Below, one piece after another: positions 43,998 to 52,705 of a DNA stretch of 64,000 bases. The stretch lies in assembly GCA_964406775.1 (NCBI GenBank), contig CAYOSW010000004.1, positions 1 to 64,000 on the forward strand. The letters are read 5' to 3'. Positions within the stretch are counted from its first letter, which is position 1, and each line of letters opens with the position of its first letter. This stretch comes from JACPKO01 sp964406775. Its GTDB lineage: Bacteria; Patescibacteriota; Microgenomatia; Daviesbacterales; UBA10151. Under the pieces are notes generated by a model. It was given only the letters and a program-made list of their open reading frames with translations. It was not told the DNA's origin and made no database searches. Position numbers and translations under genes: made by a program.

Positions 43998-44027
43998 TTT
44001 ATATCAAACTTTAGGCTCGGATGTCAA
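43998..44027 (-). promoter_or_regulatory. Promoter of the T-box leader
   Basis: -35 TTGACA (44022-44027), 18-base spacer, -10 TATAAA (43998-44003). The start is expected near 43991, giving a leader of about 270 bases before the ATP-grasp ATG at 43719. Confidence 0.8.
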
Positions 44028-44110
44028 CTATCCCTATTTTTTGAATGCTGATAGAAAACTCCACATCGTAATTATTTGGAATATACATAATTTGCAGTAA
44101 AATACCGAAT

Positions 44111-44314
44111 ATGAACGAGATAGTAAAAAATTATGTGCAGAACTTCAGGACTGCCAGAAAAATGACTCAAGAAGATCTTGCACGGACCATAGGAGTAACT
44201 AGACAAACAATTATCGCAATTGAAAAGGGTAACTACACACCATCAGTCTTGTTAGCGTTAAAAATTGCCAAGTTCTTTAAGTCTTCTGTTGAAAAAATAT
44301 TTAGATTAGAATAG
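44111..44314 (+). CDS. XRE-family transcriptional regulator
   Basis: The 67-residue protein is a single helix-turn-helix domain (ARKMTQEDLARTIGVTRQTI with IEKGNYTPSVLLALKIA), close to the YgzD/YozG type usually paired with a small membrane protein, as here. A TAAAAT hexamer (44098-44103) ends 7 bases before the ATG, so the mRNA may be leaderless. Confidence 0.92.
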   Translation: MNEIVKNYVQNFRTARKMTQEDLARTIGVTRQTIIAIEKGNYTPSVLLALKIAKFFKSSVEKIFRLE

Positions 44315-44321
44315 ACATACT

Positions 44322-44675
44322 ATGCTCACTGAAACATTAACACTAATAATTATTTTCATTATTGCAATTATTTTTTTGAATCCGGGCCATCTGGCAATGC
44401 CTGATACAATCAATTCAATTTTAATATTCGGGTTTATTTTAGCGTTCCTAATCTTTGCTGCATTCATTATTCGCGAAAAATCATCCGACGAGAGAGAGTC
44501 TTTACATATACTAAAAGCCGGCCGGCTATCCTACTTAACGGGGGTGGGGGTATTAGTTTTGGGAATAATTTTCCAGGCACTTAAACACGAGGTAGATCCC
44601 TGGTTAGTCTTGGCAATATGTGCTATGACCCTATCAAAGATAATCTCTAGAATATATTCAAGATTCAAACTCTGA
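44322..44675 (+). CDS. Small integral membrane protein (DUF2178-like), partner of XRE regulator
   Basis: The 117-residue protein has four hydrophobic segments (about residues 3-20, 27-47, 66-84, 91-107) with a charged REKSSDERESLHILKAGRL loop, the arrangement of DUF2178-type proteins found after YgzD-like regulators. It starts 7 bases after the regulator stop. Function unknown. Confidence 0.75.
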   Translation: MLTETLTLIIIFIIAIIFLNPGHLAMPDTINSILIFGFILAFLIFAAFIIREKSSDERESLHILKAGRLSYLTGVGVLVLGIIFQALKHEVDPWLVLAICAMTLSKIISRIYSRFKL

Positions 44676-44705
44676 GTCATTTTAGCCTTAGGATGTAAAG
44701 CGTAC

Positions 44706-44735
44706 TTGACATTATGTTTCCAGCGGGGCTAGAAT
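44706..44735 (+). promoter_or_regulatory. Promoter of the thioredoxin-DipZ operon
   Basis: -35 TTGACA (44706-44711), 18-base spacer, -10 TAGAAT (44730-44735), followed by a strong Shine-Dalgarno AAGGGGGTGA (44742-44751) before the ATG at 44756. This gene thus uses a leader of roughly 14 bases. Confidence 0.7.
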
Positions 44736-44755
44736 AATTTCAAGGGGGTGAGTTT

Positions 44756-45310
44756 ATGAAATATGCAAGCATAGGAATTGTTGTTTTAGTTATTTTAGCG
44801 ATCGGAGGATTCTATCTTTACTTTCAAAATCAAACAGCTTCCGACTCTATGATGAAGCAGGACGAAGTTATGATGGAGCAGTCCGGTGATTCAATGGAGA
44901 AAACAGATTCTATGATGGATAAAGCTTCAGGAACCGATTCCGGAGCTATGATGGGAGATAAGGCATCAGCAGATAATATGATGTCCGGGGGAGGCTATCA
45001 GCCGTTCTCTCAAAGCGCTTTCGACAGCGCCAAAGGTGATAAAAGAGTTTTATTCTTCTTTGCCAACTGGTGTCCGACCTGTAAGCCTATCGATGCAGAA
45101 TTGAGTGCAAATGCAGCTAAAATACCCGAAGGAATTGAAATATTCAGAGTTAACTATAATGATACAGACACCGATGCAGCAGATAAGGAACTTGCTGCAA
45201 AGTATGGTATTACATATCAGCACACGTTTGTTCAAGTTGATGCTTCAGGAGGCGAAATCGCTAAATGGAACGGTGGCGGACTGGACAAGATAGTTTCGAT
45301 GGTTAAATGA
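44756..45310 (+). CDS. Membrane-anchored thioredoxin-like protein with Met/Asp-rich linker
   Basis: The 184-residue protein has an N-terminal anchor (about residues 5-25), then a 50-residue linker with many Met, Asp, Lys and Ser (repeats of SMMDKA/DSMM type), then a thioredoxin fold with FFANWCPTCKPID (WCPTC active site). The Met clusters could bind Cu(I), as in copper chaperones, but this is inference. It is followed 4 bases later by the DipZ-like gene, its likely reductant. Confidence 0.88.
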   Translation: MKYASIGIVVLVILAIGGFYLYFQNQTASDSMMKQDEVMMEQSGDSMEKTDSMMDKASGTDSGAMMGDKASADNMMSGGGYQPFSQSAFDSAKGDKRVLFFFANWCPTCKPIDAELSANAAKIPEGIEIFRVNYNDTDTDAADKELAAKYGITYQHTFVQVDASGGEIAKWNGGGLDKIVSMVK

Positions 45311-45314
45311 TAGT

Positions 45315-47096
45315 ATGGAACAAGGACAGGTAAAACTGTCTTTGTTTTTCACTATGATTCTACTAATAATTTTCGCATTTCTGGCAGGAATCGTCACAAT
45401 TCTTTCGCCCTGCATTCTGCCGATACTTCCGATAATTTTATCCTCGGGCTTCGGTACAGTCCAAACAGGAAAGGGAAGGCCTCTTGGCGTTATCACCGGC
45501 TTCATTTTAAGTTTTACTTTTTTCACCCTATTTCTCTCAACAATAGTCGGCGCTATCGGAATCCCGGCAGATTATTTAAGACTTTTTTCCGTTGCAGTAA
45601 TTGCTCTTTTTGGAGTATCTATGCTTATCCCGAAATTCCAAATATTTTTAGAAATTTTGTTCTCAAAACTGTCGCAATTTTTACCCCAATCCCAAAATAG
45701 TACCGGCTTCGGCGGAGGAATAATAATCGGACTATCTCTCGGACTATTATGGACTCCTTGTGTGGGACCTATACTTGCATCAGTAATTTCTCTGGCCATT
45801 ACGGGCGCTGTGACACTTGATGCATTCTTCATTACTTTAGCGTATTCCTTGGGAACTGCAATCCCGATGTTCTTTATAATGATTGCCGGCCAAACTGCTC
45901 TGCGTAGAGCTCCCTGGCTTTTAAATAACGCCTCAAAAATTCAACAGGGTTTCGGAATTCTAATGATACTTACGGCAATAGCCATTTTCTTTAATTTTGA
46001 CCGCAATTTTCAAACATTCATCCTCAATACTTTTCCCAATTACGGAACCGGTTTGACAAAATTTGAAGATAATCCCCAAATTCAAAACGCTTTACAGAAG
46101 CTGTCGGGGGAAACAGTAGAGGAAGAGAATGTCGGGAAAGCTATGTTCGACCTGGCTCCAAAAGGAGATCCGGCTCCGGAGATTATTCCCGGCGGAGAGT
46201 GGTTTAACAGCCCCCCCTTAACTATGAAGAGCTTGCGGGGGAAAGTTGTTTTAATAGATTTTTGGACATACTCCTGTATCAATTGCCAGCGGACTTTGCC
46301 CTATTTAAAATCTTGGTGGGAAAAGTACAAGGATAAAGGATTGGTAATTATCGGTGTTCATTCCCCTGAATTTGAATTTGAAAAAAATCCCAAAAATGTT
46401 GAAAAAGCTATCGCCGATTTTGGGTTAACTTATCCGGTAGTGCAAGACAATGATTTCTCCACTTGGCGCGCCTATAAAAACCGTTTCTGGCCGGCTAAAT
46501 ATTTAATAGACAAAGATGGCAATATTAGGTATACCCACTTTGGAGAAGGAGCTTATGATGAGACTGAAAAAGTTATTCAGGAACTCTTAGCAGAGACAGG
46601 TTCTGATGTCACTCAAACCCAAATTAGTAATCCAACATATGAAAATTATGCTAAAACTCCTGAACTCTATCTTGGGTATTGGAGGATTGAAGCTTTATCG
46701 TCACCTGAATTTATCGTCAAAGATGCCGGCGCTTTGTATACCTCTTCTCTTACTCCGCCTGCTAACAAATTTGGGTTATCAGGTGAGTGGGATGTTATGG
46801 AGCAATACTCTAATCCAAAAAAAGATTCGTTATTGTTTTTGAATTTTGACGCTAAAGAAGTTTTTTTAGTTATGCGGTCAAAGGATGGAAAAACCGCTGG
46901 CAAAGTCAAAATATATTTGGATAACAAACCTGTTTCCGAAGCCGATTCAGCTGGAGTTGATGTTAAAGACAGCGTTGTTACAGTAACCGGCGACACTCTC
47001 TATAAATTAATCAATCTCCCCACCCCCGGCCGTCATATTTTAAAACTGGAATTTTTGGATAGTAACACTGAAGTTTATGCTTTTACTTTTGGCTAG
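45315..47096 (+). CDS. DipZ-like protein: CcdA membrane domain + TlpA thioredoxin + C-terminal domain
   Basis: The 593-residue protein joins a CcdA/DsbD membrane domain (about residues 10-235; ILSPCILPILP and LLWTPCVGPILA carry the two redox Cys), a TlpA/redoxin domain (about 290-430; YSCINCQRTLPYL, CINC) and a C-terminal beta-rich, CBM-like domain (about 440-593). This order matches mycobacterial DipZ. It moves electrons from cytoplasmic thioredoxin to extracellular disulfides, probably also to the thioredoxin encoded just upstream. Confidence 0.92.
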   Translation: MEQGQVKLSLFFTMILLIIFAFLAGIVTILSPCILPILPIILSSGFGTVQTGKGRPLGVITGFILSFTFFTLFLSTIVGAIGIPADYLRLFSVAVIALFGVSMLIPKFQIFLEILFSKLSQFLPQSQNSTGFGGGIIIGLSLGLLWTPCVGPILASVISLAITGAVTLDAFFITLAYSLGTAIPMFFIMIAGQTALRRAPWLLNNASKIQQGFGILMILTAIAIFFNFDRNFQTFILNTFPNYGTGLTKFEDNPQIQNALQKLSGETVEEENVGKAMFDLAPKGDPAPEIIPGGEWFNSPPLTMKSLRGKVVLIDFWTYSCINCQRTLPYLKSWWEKYKDKGLVIIGVHSPEFEFEKNPKNVEKAIADFGLTYPVVQDNDFSTWRAYKNRFWPAKYLIDKDGNIRYTHFGEGAYDETEKVIQELLAETGSDVTQTQISNPTYENYAKTPELYLGYWRIEALSSPEFIVKDAGALYTSSLTPPANKFGLSGEWDVMEQYSNPKKDSLLFLNFDAKEVFLVMRSKDGKTAGKVKIYLDNKPVSEADSAGVDVKDSVVTVTGDTLYKLINLPTPGRHILKLEFLDSNTEVYAFTFG

Positions 47097-47105
47097 CTCG
47101 CCCCT

Positions 47106-47137
47106 TTTCAGCTATTTTTAAGCATCCGGAGTATAAT
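47106..47137 (+). promoter_or_regulatory. Promoter of the two-component genes with response-regulator-type direct repeat
   Basis: TTTCAG (47106-47111), 5 bases, TTTAAG (47117-47122), then 9 bases to -10 TATAAT (47132-47137). The same 11-base-period repeat stands at nearly the same distance from the -10 at 48844, 49473 and 53294. It replaces a recognisable -35, which fits activation by the OmpR-type regulator encoded here. Confidence 0.7.
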
Positions 47138-47146
47138 TCATAGCTA

Positions 47147-47806
47147 ATGAGAATTCTTGTTGTGGAGGATGAACATAAAATCGCTACGTCCTTAAAAAAA
47201 GGTTTGGAACAGGAAAGTTACGCTGTTGACCTGGCTTTTACAGGTACTGAAGGATACGACTTAGCAGCAAGCGAAAATTACGATTTAATAATTCTGGATG
47301 TCATGCTTCCGGGAATTTCCGGAATAGAAATTTGTGCAAAATTGCGGGGAGCAAATATTCACACGCCGATACTAATGCTGACCGCCCGGGGACAAACAGG
47401 CGATAAAGTCCAGGGACTTAATTCAGGGGCTGACGATTATTTAACTAAGCCTTTTGCTTTTGAGGAATTGCTTGCAAGAATTAAAGCACTCTCCAGAAGA
47501 CCTACAAAAACTACCGGATCGGTCTATAACGTAGCGGATTTAAAATTGGACACTATTACTTATGACGTAAAGCGTGGGGATAAAAAAATTAACCTGTCTT
47601 CAAAAGAATTTTCTCTTTTGGAATATCTGATGCGCAATAAAAATACGGTTATAAGTAAGGATCAAATCATTGAACACGTTTGGGATTACGATTCGGATAT
47701 TTTACCTAATACGGTTGAGGTATTTGTCGGATATTTACGGAATAAGCTCGGAAAACCGGATTTAATTACAACGGTAAGAGGGTTTGGATATAAGATAGAG
47801 GGATAA
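47147..47806 (+). CDS. OmpR/PhoB-family response regulator
   Basis: The 219-residue protein has a receiver domain (EDEHK, phosphoacceptor Asp51 in LIILDVMLPG, Thr in MLTARG, Lys in LTKPF) and a winged-helix DNA-binding domain (about residues 125-218, ending TVRGFGYKIEG). Phosphorylated dimers of this family bind direct repeats with 10-11 base spacing, as found in front of this gene and three others. One base separates it from the kinase gene. Confidence 0.95.
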   Translation: MRILVVEDEHKIATSLKKGLEQESYAVDLAFTGTEGYDLAASENYDLIILDVMLPGISGIEICAKLRGANIHTPILMLTARGQTGDKVQGLNSGADDYLTKPFAFEELLARIKALSRRPTKTTGSVYNVADLKLDTITYDVKRGDKKINLSSKEFSLLEYLMRNKNTVISKDQIIEHVWDYDSDILPNTVEVFVGYLRNKLGKPDLITTVRGFGYKIEG

Positions 47807-47807
47807 T

Positions 47808-48839
47808 ATGTTTGACAGGGCAAGACTTAAACTTACCGGATTTTATTTACTGATTATTATGTTAATCAGTATCTCTTTCAGCTTTTTCATTTACAGATTT
47901 TTAACATCTGAAATAAACCGCGCGTTGAATATGGAAAAACTTCACCAGATGGGAGTTTATTACCCCGCAAAGAGATTTATTTTTTTTAACGACAATGACA
48001 CCGTTACAAAAGGAATTGTAATCACTCCCCCGAGCACAGAGATACTCGAGGAAGCAAAACAAAGAATTCTCTATATCCTGATTGCTGTTAATCTGGGAAT
48101 TTTCTGTTTGTCCGGAGCAGCCGGATATTTCCTTGCCGGAAGAACTTTAAGACCGATCAAACAAATGGTTGATGAGCAGAACCGTTTTATTACCGACGCT
48201 TCCCACGAGCTCCGAACTCCTCTTACATCTTTAAAATCGGAGATCGAAGTAAATTTAAGGGACAAAAAATTAACTCTTTCAGACGCCAGAAAAATTCTGG
48301 AAAGCAATCTTGAGGAAGTTAATAATCTTCAATATTTATCCGACAATCTAATTAAACTCGCTCAAACTCGTAAACCGAACGGATTACAGCTCAGTAGAGT
48401 GTTTGTTCTAAATATCGCAAAATTAAGTATAAAGAAGGTTGAGAAGTTGGCTGCAAAAAAGAAAATAGATATAAAAAGTGATATTGACGATATAGTTCTT
48501 AAAGGAGATCCTCAAAGCCTAACCGAATTATTCGTTATCTTTTTAGATAATGCAATAAAATATTCACCTGAAAAATCTCAAATAGACTTTAATGTAAAAA
48601 GATCGCGCGGCAATGCCGTTATCGAAATTATTGACCGTGGAATTGGCATAGAAGAAAAAGATATGCCATTGCTTTTTGAAAGATTTTACCGGGCAGACCA
48701 GGCACGAAGTAAGGACGGATTCGGACTCGGACTCTCTATTGCAAAAGATATAGTCGATAAACACGACGGATCTATTGAGGTAAAGAGCAAAATTAATAGA
48801 GGAACAACTTTTAAAATCAAACTGCCTCTAAAACACTGA
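47808..48839 (+). CDS. Sensor histidine kinase
   Basis: The 343-residue kinase has two membrane helices (about residues 10-31 and 87-109) enclosing a short external sensor of about 55 residues, then HAMP-like linker, H-box ASHELRTPL with His133, N-box FLDNAIKYSP, and G-box GFGLGLSIAK. The small sensor suggests detection of membrane or envelope stress. It pairs with the response regulator directly upstream. Confidence 0.95.
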   Translation: MFDRARLKLTGFYLLIIMLISISFSFFIYRFLTSEINRALNMEKLHQMGVYYPAKRFIFFNDNDTVTKGIVITPPSTEILEEAKQRILYILIAVNLGIFCLSGAAGYFLAGRTLRPIKQMVDEQNRFITDASHELRTPLTSLKSEIEVNLRDKKLTLSDARKILESNLEEVNNLQYLSDNLIKLAQTRKPNGLQLSRVFVLNIAKLSIKKVEKLAAKKKIDIKSDIDDIVLKGDPQSLTELFVIFLDNAIKYSPEKSQIDFNVKRSRGNAVIEIIDRGIGIEEKDMPLLFERFYRADQARSKDGFGLGLSIAKDIVDKHDGSIEVKSKINRGTTFKIKLPLKH

Positions 48840-48843
48840 TAGT

Positions 48844-48876
48844 CTTAAGCTTTCCTTCAGATTAAATTGATAAATT
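48844..48876 (+). promoter_or_regulatory. Regulated promoter of the secreted protein gene (direct repeat + -10)
   Basis: CTTAAG (48844-48849), 5 bases, CTTCAG (48855-48860), 10 bases, -10 TAAATT (48871-48876). A Shine-Dalgarno GGGGGTGA lies before the ATG at 48902. Base-by-base alignment with 49473-49505 is very good, including the CTTKC between the repeats. Confidence 0.7.
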
Positions 48877-48901
48877 ATCTTTAAAGATTGGGGGTGATTA
48901 A

Positions 48902-49387
48902 ATGTTTAAGAAAAAAGTGTTTTTTCCTATTTTAGCTTTGGCGATAATAGGGACAGCAGTTGCCACGAGCGGTTTTGTATCGGCTCAGGACACTAGCGGA
49001 CCGAATTCTTTAGTCTCGGCAATAGCTCAGAAATTCAATCTTAACGAGTCCGATGTTCAATCGGTTTTCGATGAACAAAGAGCAAAACACCGGGAAGAAA
49101 TGAAGGCGAATTTGGAGCAGAAGCTTACAAAAGCAGTTGCAGACGGAAAGATAACAGAAGCTCAGAAAGCGGCAATACTGGCTAAAATTACAGCGAATCA
49201 GGCTGACAAACCCGATTTCGGAGAGTTTAAAAACTTAACTCCGGAACAGAGGAAAGCCAAGATGGATGAGAAGAGAACCGAGATGGAAAATTGGGCTAAA
49301 GAAAACGGGCTGACGCTCGATACACTTCACGACCTGATTGGAGGTCCAGGCAGGTTTGGAAAAGGGATGATGTTTAAGCTGCATTAA
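48902..49387 (+). CDS. Secreted helical protein (DUF2680/YckD-like)
   Basis: The 161-residue protein has a signal peptide (about 1-28, VSAQ cleavage region), then charged helices: NLNESDVQSVFDEQRAKH, a LEQKLTKAVADGKITEAQK segment typical of YckD/DUF2680-type proteins, and a second Glu/Lys helix. It has no Cys. It lies between the histidine kinase and an exporter, under a promoter with the same regulator repeat, so it may be an extracellular stress-response or sensor-modulating protein (inference). Confidence 0.75.
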   Translation: MFKKKVFFPILALAIIGTAVATSGFVSAQDTSGPNSLVSAIAQKFNLNESDVQSVFDEQRAKHREEMKANLEQKLTKAVADGKITEAQKAAILAKITANQADKPDFGEFKNLTPEQRKAKMDEKRTEMENWAKENGLTLDTLHDLIGGPGRFGKGMMFKLH

Positions 49388-49399
49388 TCTTTTCTACTC

Positions 49400-49430
49400 A
49401 GCTCCCGGCTCGAGACGGGAGCTGTTTTGT
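49400..49430 (+). terminator. Rho-independent terminator after the secreted protein gene
   Basis: Stem AGCTCCCG (49400-49407) with CGGGAGCT (49416-49423), 8-base loop, followed by GTTTTGT. The T-run is interrupted by G, so termination may be partial. Confidence 0.7.
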
Positions 49431-49472
49431 TGTACAATACCTTTTCACTGCTCAGTATTCTGCTCAAATAAA

Positions 49473-49505
49473 TTTCAGCTTGCTTTCAGTTTTATAGGAT
49501 AAATT
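49473..49505 (+). promoter_or_regulatory. Regulated promoter of the MacAB-type exporter operon
   Basis: TTTCAG (49473-49478), 5 bases, TTTCAG (49484-49489), 10 bases, -10 TAAATT (49500-49505), which ends 6 bases before the ATG at 49512. This is the most perfect copy of the regulator repeat and it also predicts a leaderless mRNA. Confidence 0.72.
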
Positions 49506-49511
49506 ATATTT

Positions 49512-50786
49512 ATGCCGGATCCGATTTTGGGCAAAGTTAAAAACATATTCAGGAATAGATTAGTCACAGCTATTATTTTGATTGCGCTAATCGGCGGAGG
49601 CTATTTGGTTTATAAAAACTATTTCGTATCGGAGCAAGAAATTGCATATCAATCGGCAGTGGCTGAAAGAGGTACTTTGGTTTCATCAATTTCCGCTTCC
49701 GGAAAAATCACCCAGGGAAATAGTTTGAATATTACCTCGCAGGCAACGGGGGTTGTCAGTAAACTCTACTTCAAAAACGGCGATACCGTTACAAAAGGGC
49801 AAACCATCGCCGAAATCACTCCGGATTTAAATTCGGCTCAAAACCAAGCACAAGCTTGGGCTGCTTATGTCAGCACCTCAAACAATTTAAAAAATTCGGA
49901 AAACAATGTCCGCAATACTCAGGCCTCACTTGATAAAACACTGGATGACATACATTTATTCCAATACGGAAACGGCGGATTTGCCAATGTCGGAACAGGA
50001 AACGAAACAATGGAGCAGCGCGAAGCAAGGACTAGCAAAGAAGTTGCCCTAAATAACGCTCAGAATAATTTAATTTCGGCTCAGGCCCAAATCGCATCAA
50101 GCTGGCTTGCATACCAGCAGGCTTCGACCATCATAACCGCGCCTTTTGACGGCATCGTCAGCGCGATGACAATTTCCGAAGGTTCAACAATCACCGCCGG
50201 CTCGTCTAACGCAACAACCACCCCGTCGCAAACATTGGGTGCCTTAATTTTGCCTAATGCCCGGCTTCAGGCAAGCGTTAATTTGACTGAGATTGACGTA
50301 ACAAAAGTTAACGCCGGACAAAAAGTAACTCTCACTATGGATGCATTTCCCGGAAAAACTTTCACTGGAAAAGTTTTAAGTATCAACACCAACGGATCGG
50401 TCTCGTCAGGGGTCACAACATATCCCGCGGTTATCGAATTTGACACCGAAGCCCAAGGCGTTTACCCCAATATGGCGGTTAGCGCGACAATTATTACTGC
50501 GGTTAAAGATAACGTAATTTTAGTTCCAAGCGCGGCCGTTACCAAATCCGGAGATCAATCTTCGGTCAAAGTTTTAAAAAGCGGACAGCCTGAAACCGTC
50601 AATGTCGAAACAGGAGATACAAACGATACTCAAACCGAAATAGTTTCAGGCGTTAACGATGGCGATGAAATTATAACCGGCTCAACAGGAACTACCTCAA
50701 CGACTTCAAATTCAACCTCCCCGTTTGGCGGATTAGGAGGAAGAACAGGGGGAGGAGCGGGGCGCGCGGTCTTTATTGGCAGATGA
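49512..50786 (+). CDS. Efflux periplasmic-adaptor-like subunit (MacA/HlyD family)
   Basis: The 424-residue protein has an N-terminal anchor (about residues 17-36), a lipoyl-type half motif (GVVSKLYFKNGDTVTKGQTIAEI), a coiled-coil hairpin (about 115-205), the second half motif ITAPFDGIVSAM, beta-barrel and membrane-proximal domains. A Gly/Thr-rich tail ends it. In monoderm bacteria such adaptors work with MacB-type ABC transporters, which follow here. It is the first gene of a three-gene exporter operon. Confidence 0.92.
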   Translation: MPDPILGKVKNIFRNRLVTAIILIALIGGGYLVYKNYFVSEQEIAYQSAVAERGTLVSSISASGKITQGNSLNITSQATGVVSKLYFKNGDTVTKGQTIAEITPDLNSAQNQAQAWAAYVSTSNNLKNSENNVRNTQASLDKTLDDIHLFQYGNGGFANVGTGNETMEQREARTSKEVALNNAQNNLISAQAQIASSWLAYQQASTIITAPFDGIVSAMTISEGSTITAGSSNATTTPSQTLGALILPNARLQASVNLTEIDVTKVNAGQKVTLTMDAFPGKTFTGKVLSINTNGSVSSGVTTYPAVIEFDTEAQGVYPNMAVSATIITAVKDNVILVPSAAVTKSGDQSSVKVLKSGQPETVNVETGDTNDTQTEIVSGVNDGDEIITGSTGTTSTTSNSTSPFGGLGGRTGGGAGRAVFIGR

Positions 50787-50789
50787 TAT

Positions 50790-51494
50790 ATGATTCAGCT
50801 CAAAAACATATCCAAGATTTACCAAACAGGCAGTGTTGAAGTAAAAGCGCTGGATAATATCTCTTTTGAAATAAAAAAAGGCGAATTTGTTGCAATAATG
50901 GGTCCTTCGGGATCGGGAAAATCGACATTAATGCATATCTTAGGCGCTCTTGACTCCCCCACTTCCGGAGAATATTTTCTGGATGGCGGAAATGTCAGCC
51001 TCCTAAAAGATGACGAGTTAGCTGAAATCCGCAATAAAAAAATAGGTTTCATTTTCCAAGCTTTTAATCTCCTCCCCCGGCGCTCGGCTTTGAAAAATGT
51101 AATGCTGCCGATGATTTATGCCGGCATCCCCAAAAAAGACCGTGAACAAACAGCCAGAAAATATCTGGAAATGGTCGGGCTTGGCAACAGACTCGACAAT
51201 ACTTCTAACCAACTTTCCGGAGGACAGCAGCAAAGGGTAGCAATCGCCCGAGCACTAACTTTAAATCCTTCCATCCTATTGGCAGATGAACCGACCGGTA
51301 ACATTGCCTCAAATCAGGCTCAGGAAATAATGAAAATTTTTGAAGAATTAAATAATCAGGGACATACCGTCGTTATGATCACCCACGAACCCGATATTGC
51401 CGAACACGCCAAAAGAATTATTTTCATCCGCGACGGAAAAATAGAAAAAGATGCAAGTTCTCATAAACGAAAGAGGTCACTTGGAATACACTGA
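50790..51494 (+). CDS. ABC transporter ATP-binding protein (MacB/LolD type)
   Basis: The 234-residue ATPase has Walker A GPSGSGKST, Q-loop QAFNLLP, signature LSGGQQQRVAIARAL, Walker B ILLADEPT and the H-loop THEPD. The N-terminal MIQLKNISKIYQTG and length fit the MacB/LolD group. It starts 3 bases after the adaptor gene and overlaps the permease gene. Confidence 0.95.
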   Translation: MIQLKNISKIYQTGSVEVKALDNISFEIKKGEFVAIMGPSGSGKSTLMHILGALDSPTSGEYFLDGGNVSLLKDDELAEIRNKKIGFIFQAFNLLPRRSALKNVMLPMIYAGIPKKDREQTARKYLEMVGLGNRLDNTSNQLSGGQQQRVAIARALTLNPSILLADEPTGNIASNQAQEIMKIFEELNNQGHTVVMITHEPDIAEHAKRIIFIRDGKIEKDASSHKRKRSLGIH

Positions 51495-52704
51495 AATTTT
51501 ATCGGAGGCCGTCGGGACATTAACAGTTAATAAATTAAGAACCGGGCTAGCAACTCTCGGAATAGTCATCGGTATCGGTTCCGTTATCGCCTTAATTTCC
51601 TTAGGTCAGGCAAGCTCGCAAGCGATCCAATCACAGATCCAATCTTTAGGATCCAATCTTTTAACCGTCCAGCCGGGAGGACAATCGCAAGGCGCAGTTA
51701 GAGGCGCGGCGGGAGGAGGTTCAACTTTAACTTTAGCCGATGCCAACGCAATCAAAACTTCCCCTCAAATTACAACAGTTTCAAACGTTTCCCCTGAATT
51801 TTCCAGCCGCTCTCAAGTAACAACCGGGAGTTCAAACACCAACACCCAAATTATCGGCGTTACTCCCGAATATGCACTAATCAGAAAAACCGAAATGGAA
51901 AGCGGAAATTTTATAACCGAGTCAAATGTTAATTCCTTATCAAAAGTCGCGGTCTTAGGGCCGCAAGTCGTAGCCGATCTTTTCGGTGAAGGCGCAAATC
52001 CTCTCGGTCAAAGCATCAGGATTAATGGCCAGACTCTAACGGTGATTGGCGTAACAACCTCAAAAGGAGGTACCGGATTCCAAAATCAGGATGATATTAT
52101 TTGGGTTCCCCTCTCCACCGCGCAAAAGCAGCTATTCGGTTCGGATTATTTATCATCGATCGCGGTTGAGGCAAAGTCTGCCGACAAGATGGTCGACGCC
52201 CAAAACGAAGTGGGATATTTGCTTTTATCCCGTCATAAAATCGCGGACCCTGCGGACCGGGATTTCTTTATCTTTAATCAGCAGGATTTATTAAATACAG
52301 TTTCCCAAACCACCGGAACTTTTACAACTCTTCTTGCCGGAGTTGCGGCAATTTCGTTACTAGTCGGCGGAATCGGAATTATGAATATTATGCTCGTAAC
52401 CGTAACAGAAAGAACCCGGGAAATCGGACTCAGAAAAGCTCTCGGCGCCAAGAAAAAAATAATCGTCACCCAATTTTTAGTTGAAGCGATAATTTTAACT
52501 TTTGCGGGAGGGATAATCGGCGTCGGAGTCGGAATACTTGCCTCTTATTTAATAGCAACTTTTACCGGCTCGCCTTTTGTTGTTTCGATACAATCGATCG
52601 CTCTTGCCTTCGCCGTTTCTGCAGGGATAGGTATTTTATTCGGCTGGTACCCCGCCCGCCGCGCTGCTAATTTACAACCGATAGAAGCTCTGAGATACGA
52701 GTAG
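51481..52704 (+). CDS. ABC transporter permease (MacB/FtsX type)
   Basis: The 407-residue permease has one N-terminal helix (GIVIGIGSVIALISLG), a large external MacB_PCD domain (about 60-275) and three C-terminal helices, with the family GERTREIGLRKALGA-type coupling segment (here VTERTREIGLRKALGAKK). I prefer the TTG at 51481, which has GAAAGAGG 4 bases upstream and gives the family-typical N-terminus. An ATG at 51451 is possible but lacks a Shine-Dalgarno site. Substrate unknown; MacAB types export peptides or act in envelope stress. Confidence 0.92.
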   Translation: MEYTEILSEAVGTLTVNKLRTGLATLGIVIGIGSVIALISLGQASSQAIQSQIQSLGSNLLTVQPGGQSQGAVRGAAGGGSTLTLADANAIKTSPQITTVSNVSPEFSSRSQVTTGSSNTNTQIIGVTPEYALIRKTEMESGNFITESNVNSLSKVAVLGPQVVADLFGEGANPLGQSIRINGQTLTVIGVTTSKGGTGFQNQDDIIWVPLSTAQKQLFGSDYLSSIAVEAKSADKMVDAQNEVGYLLLSRHKIADPADRDFFIFNQQDLLNTVSQTTGTFTTLLAGVAAISLLVGGIGIMNIMLVTVTERTREIGLRKALGAKKKIIVTQFLVEAIILTFAGGIIGVGVGILASYLIATFTGSPFVVSIQSIALAFAVSAGIGILFGWYPARRAANLQPIEALRYE

Positions 52705-52705
52705 C

